Positions 23,777 through 28,538 of a DNA stretch of 28,538 bases are shown here, piece after piece. The stretch is taken from positions 1 to 28,538 of the forward strand of contig NZ_DHYG01000002.1 of the NCBI RefSeq assembly GCF_002414005.1, in the 5' to 3' direction. The notes under the pieces were generated by a model. It saw only the letters and a program-made list of their open reading frames with translations, was not told where the DNA came from and made no database searches. This DNA is from Psychrobacter sp. UBA5136 (GTDB lineage Bacteria; Pseudomonadota; Gammaproteobacteria; Pseudomonadales; Moraxellaceae). The translations under genes and the position numbers were made by a program. The first letter of the stretch is position 1. The number at the start of each line of letters is the position of its first letter.

Positions 23777-25045
23777 ATGTCTAGCGATACATTAATTTTT
23801 AGCGCCAGCGAACATGGTCAGGCCATGTATGCCAAAGTCAAAGAATTTATCGAAACCCAAATCGAACCAATAGAAGCACAGTTTTGGGCGGAATGTCATG
23901 CACAAAACCCTGATGGTAATTGGAAAAATTGGCACTGGCCAGAAAAGTATGAGAGCCTACGAAAGCGGGCGCGTGAAGCGGGTTTATGGAATTTATTTTT
24001 GCCAGATGACACACTGGGCGCTGGGCTGTCGGTTACTGATTATGCACCGATTGCCGAGCTGACAGGGCGCAGTTTGCTTGCGCCTTATGTCTTTAATTGT
24101 AATGCCCCTGATAGTGGCAATATGGAGCTGTTATGGCGTTATGGTTCTAAGGAGCAGCAAGACAAGTGGCTCACGCCTATATTAGAAGGTAAGACGCGCT
24201 CGGTGTTCTGTATGACTGAACCTGATGTTGCCTCAAGTGATGCAACCAATATGCAAGCGACGGCTGTCGTCGATGGCGATGAGATTGTTATCAATGGTAG
24301 CAAATGGTGGTCATCAGGTCTTGGTGACCCGGCGGTTGATGTGTTGATTGTCATGGCTTATACCCCTGATGAAAATAAAGACCGTCATCATCAACATTCG
24401 ATGGTATTGGTACCTGCTAAGAGCGCGGGCGTCAATATTGAGCGTATGTTAAAAGTATTTGGTGATTATGATGCGCCGCATGGTCATGGTGAGGTTAGCT
24501 TTGATAATGTACGTGTGCCCGTTGATAACTTTATCGGTGGGCCTGGTATGGGCTTTGAGATTGCGCAAGGCCGCCTAGGGCCAGGCCGTATTCATCATTG
24601 CATGCGCTGCATTGGTGCTGCCGAAAAGTCTTTAGAATTGGCAGTTAAGCGCGGGATGCAGCGTACCGCTTTTGGCAAGCCACTGCTACAGCTGGGCGGT
24701 AACTTTGAGCGTATCGCTGACGCGCGTATTAAAATTGACCAAGCACGCCTGCTGACTTTATATGCGGCGCAAAAAATGGACGCGAAGGGCACCAGAGCAG
24801 CGTTGACTGAAATCTCTGCCATTAAAGTGGTTGCCCCAACGGTACTACAAGAAGTGGTCGATATGGCGATTCAGATTCATGGCGGCATGGGCGTTTGCCA
24901 AGATACGATGTTGCCCGCTTTCTTTGCGCAAGCACGGGCGCTACGCTTAGCGGATGGTCCCGATGAAGTCCATAAAACCATGATTGCCAAATTAGAATTG
25001 AAGCGTCAAGGTTTTAGCCGCTCGTCTAAACCTGCTAAAGCTTAG
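23777..25045 (+). CDS. ACAD11-type acyl-CoA dehydrogenase
   Basis: FAD-dependent acyl-CoA dehydrogenase of about 422 residues. 'FCMTEPDVASSDATNMQ' (about 144-160) and 'INGSKWWSSGLGDP' (about 172-185) match the dehydrogenase half of animal ACAD10/11 closely. 'GPGMGFEIAQGRLGPGRIHHCMR', 'QIHGGMGVCQD' and the terminal 'RLADGPDEVHKTMIAKLEL' are also typical. The next gene is an APH-fold kinase, the second half of ACAD10/11. In that family, and in LvaC of Pseudomonas levulinate catabolism, the dehydrogenase acts on 4-phosphohydroxyacyl-CoA and removes phosphate. An ATG at 23768 lies inside the ribosome site (AAGGA, 23764-23768), so the ATG at 23777, eight bases after it, is chosen. Simple beta-oxidation of branched or long acyl-CoAs is the alternative. 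Confidence 0.9.
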   Translation: MSSDTLIFSASEHGQAMYAKVKEFIETQIEPIEAQFWAECHAQNPDGNWKNWHWPEKYESLRKRAREAGLWNLFLPDDTLGAGLSVTDYAPIAELTGRSLLAPYVFNCNAPDSGNMELLWRYGSKEQQDKWLTPILEGKTRSVFCMTEPDVASSDATNMQATAVVDGDEIVINGSKWWSSGLGDPAVDVLIVMAYTPDENKDRHHQHSMVLVPAKSAGVNIERMLKVFGDYDAPHGHGEVSFDNVRVPVDNFIGGPGMGFEIAQGRLGPGRIHHCMRCIGAAEKSLELAVKRGMQRTAFGKPLLQLGGNFERIADARIKIDQARLLTLYAAQKMDAKGTRAALTEISAIKVVAPTVLQEVVDMAIQIHGGMGVCQDTMLPAFFAQARALRLADGPDEVHKTMIAKLELKRQGFSRSSKPAKA

Positions 25046-25092
25046 GACACGCCCTAAAAACCCTGCTAAATTATCATTTAAATTATATGACC

Positions 25093-25128
25093 AAAAATTC
25101 ACTATCGATTATTTGATAGTGAATTTTT
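25093..25128 (+). terminator. Hairpin between the dehydrogenase and kinase genes
   Basis: AAAAATTCACTATC (25093-25106) and GATAGTGAATTTTT (25115-25128) form a perfect 14-bp stem with an 8-base loop, GATTATTT; the right arm ends in five Ts. It could terminate the dehydrogenase transcript fully or partly, or stabilise its 3' end. The kinase gene begins 69 bases downstream with its own ribosome site, so read-through is possible. Confidence 0.75.
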
Positions 25129-25197
25129 AACTCTTAAGCTTTTATAACCAACAAATAACTTGTAAAAAATAAACGACCACACGATAAGGAATGTCTT

Positions 25198-26481
25198 ATG
25201 GCAACTGAAAACCATGCCAACAGCAGCGCTACTGATAATCAAACACGAAATAAAGTCTTGGACAAAGGCGGCGAAGTGCGCGCGGGCGAAGAGCTTGACG
25301 CCAAAGCAGTCAGCGACTGGCTACGCGAGCAAGGCGTTGATATAAAAGGCGAGCCAACGGTGACGCAATTTTCTGGTGGCGCTTCAAACTGGACCTATCG
25401 TTTGCAATATAACGGCGAGGGCACAGAGCAAGATTTGATTTTACGCCGTCCGCCAAAGGGCACCAAAGCCAAATCAGCGCACGATATGGTACGCGAATAT
25501 ACCGTTCAAAAAGCCTTAAAAGATGCTTACCCATACGTGCCAAAAATGGTCGCGCTGTGTACTGAGGAAGACGTTATTGGCGCGGATTTTTATGTCATGG
25601 AGCGTATGGAAGGCATCATTCCGCGCGCCAATTTGCCAAAAGGCGTTGATTTAAATCCAGAGCAAACGCGCGCCTTATGTACCAATGTCATCGACGCTTT
25701 GATTGAATTGCATGAAGTCGATTATACCGAGCATCCTGATTTGGTAAATCTTGGTCGCGGCGAGGGCTATTGCGAGCGCCAAGTGACGGGCTGGGATAAG
25801 CGTTATGTCAAAGCCAAAACGCCCAATGTGCCAAGCTTTGCCTTAGTGCGTCAATGGCTTGGCAAGCACACGCCCGCCGATAGTAAAACCTGCCTTATTC
25901 ACAACGATTGGCGCTTTGATAATGTGATTTTGGCGGCTGACGATCCGACCAAGGTCATCGGCGTGCTCGATTGGGAAATGGCAACCCTTGGCGACCCTTT
26001 GATGGATTTGGGCAGCGCTTTAGCGTACTGGATTGAAGAAGGTGATAACATCATCATGCAGCAATCACGCCGCCAGCCAACACACTTAAAAGGTATGATG
26101 ACCCGCGATGAAGTGGTGGACTACTACCTTAAAAAGACGGGCCTTAAGATAGATAACTGGACTTTTTATGAAGTGTTTGGTCTATTTCGTCTCGCAGGTA
26201 TCGTGCAGCAGATTTACTATCGTTATTATAATAAACAAACTACTAATCCAGCCTTTAAAAACTTTTGGATTATCGTTCATGTCTTACATGCCAAATGTCT
26301 AAAACTGATTGCTCAGTATGAAGGCGAAGCGTTATTCACGAGCCACGTGCAGCCGCACTTGCAAGATATGGGCGTCGATGCTGCCATGATTGAGCAACTG
26401 CCAAGTCCGATTCAAACGGTTATCAAAGGCATTTTGCCAAAGAGTTATTTTGGAAAAAAGTCTTCTAAAGCTGAAGAATAG
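25198..26481 (+). CDS. Phosphotransferase (APH/ACAD10-11 kinase-domain family), candidate 4-hydroxyacyl-CoA kinase
   Basis: A 427-residue aminoglycoside-phosphotransferase-fold kinase. The nucleotide loop is 'FSGGASNWTYRL' (about 58-69), the ATP lysine region is 'DLILRRPPKGTKAKSAHDMVREY' (about 79-101), the catalytic loop is 'IHNDWRFDN' with D237 and N242, and the metal-binding site is 'LDWEMATLGDPLMDLG' with D258. These match the kinase half of ACAD10/11 and LvaA better than antibiotic-resistance APHs. The expected role is phosphorylation of the 4-hydroxyl of 4-hydroxyacyl-CoA, for removal by the dehydrogenase encoded just upstream. AAGGA lies eight bases before the ATG. The first 30 residues are polar and poorly conserved. 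A histidine-phosphatase-fold gene follows 68 bases downstream. The substrate is inferred from family and neighbours. Confidence 0.9.
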   Translation: MATENHANSSATDNQTRNKVLDKGGEVRAGEELDAKAVSDWLREQGVDIKGEPTVTQFSGGASNWTYRLQYNGEGTEQDLILRRPPKGTKAKSAHDMVREYTVQKALKDAYPYVPKMVALCTEEDVIGADFYVMERMEGIIPRANLPKGVDLNPEQTRALCTNVIDALIELHEVDYTEHPDLVNLGRGEGYCERQVTGWDKRYVKAKTPNVPSFALVRQWLGKHTPADSKTCLIHNDWRFDNVILAADDPTKVIGVLDWEMATLGDPLMDLGSALAYWIEEGDNIIMQQSRRQPTHLKGMMTRDEVVDYYLKKTGLKIDNWTFYEVFGLFRLAGIVQQIYYRYYNKQTTNPAFKNFWIIVHVLHAKCLKLIAQYEGEALFTSHVQPHLQDMGVDAAMIEQLPSPIQTVIKGILPKSYFGKKSSKAEE

Positions 26482-26549
26482 ACGTTTTAAATGCATAAGT
26501 TTATTAAGTCTAAAAAATTAGAAAAGTACGATTAATAAGGCAATGTTTT

Positions 26550-27308
26550 ATGACAACCATACTTTTAGCCCGTCATGGCCAAGCGTCATTTGGGCAAGAG
26601 AATTACGATCAACTCTCAGAGCTCGGCAGTATTCAAGCGCAAATGCTGGGTCAACATTATGCCACGACCCAACGCCGAATCGATGCGATTTTTACCGGTA
26701 GTTTGGTCAGGCAGCAAGACTCTGCACGGCATTTTTGGGAGAGTTATCAGTCATCTGTTGGCACCGATAGCGACATGGCGGGCCTGTCTGCTATCAATCT
26801 AAATGACCCTGATAGCTATGTACTGCCACAATTTGATGAGTTTAATCATAAAGATGTACTCATAAAATCGAACCCTGCTTTTGGCAGTCGCGTGGGAATT
26901 GCCGCTGAGATTGCCAAAGCAGAGGTGCCAGTAGTGCGTTTGGCAGAGTTGTTCGACACAGCAATGCAGCGCTGGCATGCGGGCGAAAATGACAGCGATT
27001 ATATCGAGAGCTGGCTGCAATTTAGCGAGCGCGCAAAACAAGCGCTTGAGCAAGTACGTCTACAGATTTCTAAGTTACAGTTAGACCGTGATAGTACGGT
27101 GCTTGTTTTTACTTCGGGCGGTATCATCGCTGCTATCACCGCGCAGTTATTGCAACAAGGTAGCTCTACTGCCTATCAAATCAATAAAAGCTTGGTCAAT
27201 ACAGGCGTGACTTCTGTTACCCTAAAAGAGCAGAGAGCGCGGTTGTTGTCTTTAAACGAATACAGCCACTTATTTGCTGATGGCAAACGCTTTGTGACAT
27301 GGCGCTAA
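26550..27308 (+). CDS. Histidine phosphatase (phosphoglycerate mutase-like) fold protein with altered second histidine
   Basis: A 252-residue member of the histidine phosphatase superfamily: 'LLARHGQASF' places the phospho-accepting His9 in the RHG motif, and 'IFTGSLVRQQDSARHF' matches the second arginine region. At the place of the second catalytic histidine, usually H-G-G or S-H-G, the sequence reads 'VLVFTSGGIIAAI', so Ser189 replaces His. An acidic candidate, E97 in 'QFDEFNH', could be the proton donor. It lies directly after the kinase gene, and the pair is followed by a terminator, so they form one unit. It might remove phosphate from dead-end phospho-acyl products or from a phosphorylated metabolite, or may have lost activity. 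An AAGG ribosome site precedes the ATG. Confidence 0.88.
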   Translation: MTTILLARHGQASFGQENYDQLSELGSIQAQMLGQHYATTQRRIDAIFTGSLVRQQDSARHFWESYQSSVGTDSDMAGLSAINLNDPDSYVLPQFDEFNHKDVLIKSNPAFGSRVGIAAEIAKAEVPVVRLAELFDTAMQRWHAGENDSDYIESWLQFSERAKQALEQVRLQISKLQLDRDSTVLVFTSGGIIAAITAQLLQQGSSTAYQINKSLVNTGVTSVTLKEQRARLLSLNEYSHLFADGKRFVTWR

Positions 27309-27364
27309 AAAAGTCGCTGGCAAAACATTAAAACGGGAATTAAGTCGATAATTAAAATGGTGCT

Positions 27365-27398
27365 AAAGCGGTTACTGTAAACGGGTAGCCGCTTTTTT
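27365..27398 (+). terminator. Rho-independent terminator after the histidine phosphatase gene
   Basis: AAAGCGGTTAC (27365-27375) pairs with GTAGCCGCTTT (27385-27395) with one G-U pair, and the T-run continues to 27398. This separates the kinase-phosphatase unit from the short-chain dehydrogenase gene, which therefore needs its own promoter. Confidence 0.88.
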
Positions 27399-27598
27399 GC
27401 GTTAGAACTCAGGATTGTTAGCGACAAAATGATTTAATGCTAGGGTGCTTTAAATAGATTGAGTATTTAGTTTAGAGTATAACTGCTAAACTCACTCTAT
27501 AGATTTGCGCTATGATAGGCAATCGACGTTAGCTCGCGACGTTATCTCACATCGCTACTAAACTTTGTTACTAAACATTGATACCAACAGGATGGTTT

Positions 27599-28468
27599 AT
27601 GAAAAATGCATTGACAGGTTTGGTCACCAACAGCGCTAAACAGCGTAAAAACCAGTTAATTAGTGCCATTCAGCCAGCGCGCTATCTTAAAGGCTTAAAT
27701 AAGCAGCAGGTTGGCCGCGGCAAAACAATTTTAATCACTGGCGCCAGCTCAGGATTGGGCGAGGGCATGGCACGATTGTTTGCCAAACTTGGCTATAACT
27801 TGGCCATTTGTGCCCGCCGTACTGATCGTTTAGAAAATTTAAAATCCGAGCTATCGGCGCAGTATCCTGATATCCGCATTGAATACCGCGTCTTAGATGT
27901 CAGCGACTATGAGGCGATATTTGAAGTATTTGATGCCTTCGCGGCGGATTTTGGCCACATCGATCGCGTGGTGGTTAATGCAGGTATTGGCGATAGCCGC
28001 CGTATCGGTAAAGGGCGCTTTGATACTAATCGCAAAACCGTTGAGATTAATTTTATCTCAGCGCTCGCCCAATGTGAGGCAGCGATGACTATTTTTCGCG
28101 CCCAAAATAGCGGTCATTTAGTTGTGATTTCAAGTATGTCAGCAATGCGCGGCTTGCCTAAGCATTTGACCGCTTATGGCGCAAGTAAGGCGGGCTTGGC
28201 GCATTTAGCAGAGGGCATTCGTGCGGATATGCTATTAACCAAACTGCCCATTCAGGTGTCTACAATTTATCCAGGTTATGTGCGCACAGAAATCAATGAA
28301 AACGCCAAGCCTTTACCGTTTGAAGTTGATGCCGAAACAGGTACAAAGGCCATTGTAGCGGCGATTGAGGCGGAAGTAGACGAAGCTTGCGTACCAAGCT
28401 TGCCTTGGTCGATTGTTGGGCAAGCCATGAAGCATTTGCCATTACAAGTGGTTAATAAGGTCAGCTGA
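27599..28468 (+). CDS. Short-chain dehydrogenase/reductase (classical SDR)
   Basis: A 289-residue NAD(P)-dependent oxidoreductase. Cofactor motif 'TGASSGLG' lies at residues 47-54, 'ARRTDRLENL' follows the second strand (the arginines favour NADPH), 'VVNAGIG' is at about 125-131, and the catalytic serine stretch (178-181) is followed by Y193-x3-K197. The first 40 residues form a basic, non-conserved leader. The frame can begin at a TTG at 27578, but AGGA lies suitably before the ATG at 27599. In the levulinate system a comparable SDR (LvaD) reduces the 4-oxo to the 4-hydroxyacyl-CoA, so a similar role is possible here. A general 3-oxoacyl or aldehyde reductase is an alternative. A terminator separates it from the preceding genes, so it is not strictly co-transcribed. 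Confidence 0.88.
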   Translation: MKNALTGLVTNSAKQRKNQLISAIQPARYLKGLNKQQVGRGKTILITGASSGLGEGMARLFAKLGYNLAICARRTDRLENLKSELSAQYPDIRIEYRVLDVSDYEAIFEVFDAFAADFGHIDRVVVNAGIGDSRRIGKGRFDTNRKTVEINFISALAQCEAAMTIFRAQNSGHLVVISSMSAMRGLPKHLTAYGASKAGLAHLAEGIRADMLLTKLPIQVSTIYPGYVRTEINENAKPLPFEVDAETGTKAIVAAIEAEVDEACVPSLPWSIVGQAMKHLPLQVVNKVS

Positions 28469-28518
28469 TCTCAATTGTTTTGCTGTTTATAGCAGAAGTC
28501 GTAAAAGTAAAATTAAGT

Positions 28519-28537
28519 AACCCCAGTTCGGGATAAG
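28519..28537. repeat. Right copy of the 19-bp terminal inverted repeat
   Basis: AACCCCAGTTCGGGATAAG is the exact reverse complement of 23-41. It starts 50 bases after the short-chain dehydrogenase stop and reaches the last but one base of the window, so the body of the presumed repeated element lies outside. Together with the left copy it implies two oppositely oriented copies about 28.5 kb apart. Confidence 0.6.
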
Positions 28538-28538
28538 G

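Noticed and set aside
25198..26481. Aminoglycoside resistance gene
   Set aside because: The APH fold is present, but the sequence blocks and the neighbouring ACAD11-type dehydrogenase point to the ACAD10/11 kinase group rather than drug resistance.
1..28538. CRISPR arrays, tRNA or rRNA genes, prophage or toxin-antitoxin operons
   Set aside because: No regularly spaced repeats, cloverleaf-like sequences, rRNA signature or phage genes were seen on reading; a tRNA or covariance-model scan was not possible here.

Overview
The window looks like chromosomal DNA from a moderately AT-rich gammaproteobacterium of the Moraxellaceae, most like Psychrobacter. This is inferred from protein style and gene content (GlnE, IlvE, AspS with a His in the 'RRRDH' motif, TusDCBE, an ACAD11-type dehydrogenase with a separate kinase). 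No rRNA or other taxonomic marker is present. I see no rRNA, tRNA, CRISPR array or intact transposase. A perfect 19-bp inverted repeat lies at the two extreme ends (23-41 and 28519-28537). This suggests that the segment runs between the tips of two oppositely oriented copies of a repeated element, possibly an insertion sequence.

Left part (1-10.0 kb), housekeeping and stress genes: a MATE exporter and an EVE-domain protein (minus); hemW (plus); a 46-residue entericidin-like lipoprotein (minus, 4116-4256); trmL (plus); the leftward tusD-tusC-tusB-tusE cluster for tRNA wobble-uridine 2-thiolation; and glnE (plus), divergent from tusD. ilvE follows at 10.3 kb and ends in a strong terminator.

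Middle part (11.3-20.2 kb), surface-glycan locus: three rightward glycosyltransferase genes (two DxD type, one GT4) meet a leftward series. In transcription order from the aspS side the leftward genes are an LpxL-like acyltransferase, a DxD glycosyltransferase, a Stealth-family sugar-phosphate transferase, UDP-glucose dehydrogenase, a UDP-glucuronate 4-epimerase-like enzyme and a 255-residue protein of unknown function. The last two enzymes together would make UDP-galacturonate. The locus probably builds or decorates lipooligosaccharide or capsule. The first rightward glycosyltransferase and the one next to the Stealth gene are clear paralogues in opposite orientation. aspS sits upstream of the leftward series and carries the signature of a non-discriminating AspRS.

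Right part (22.5-28.5 kb): a SohB-like S49 peptidase without the usual membrane anchor. Then comes a lipid-catabolic set: ACAD11-type acyl-CoA dehydrogenase, APH-fold kinase, histidine-phosphatase-fold protein and short-chain dehydrogenase. The first two are the separate-gene equivalents of the two halves of animal ACAD10/11 and resemble LvaC/LvaA of levulinate catabolism. The best hypothesis is a pathway for 4-hydroxyacyl-CoA (or 4-oxoacyl-CoA) breakdown through a phosphorylated intermediate. This is the most interesting part of the window.
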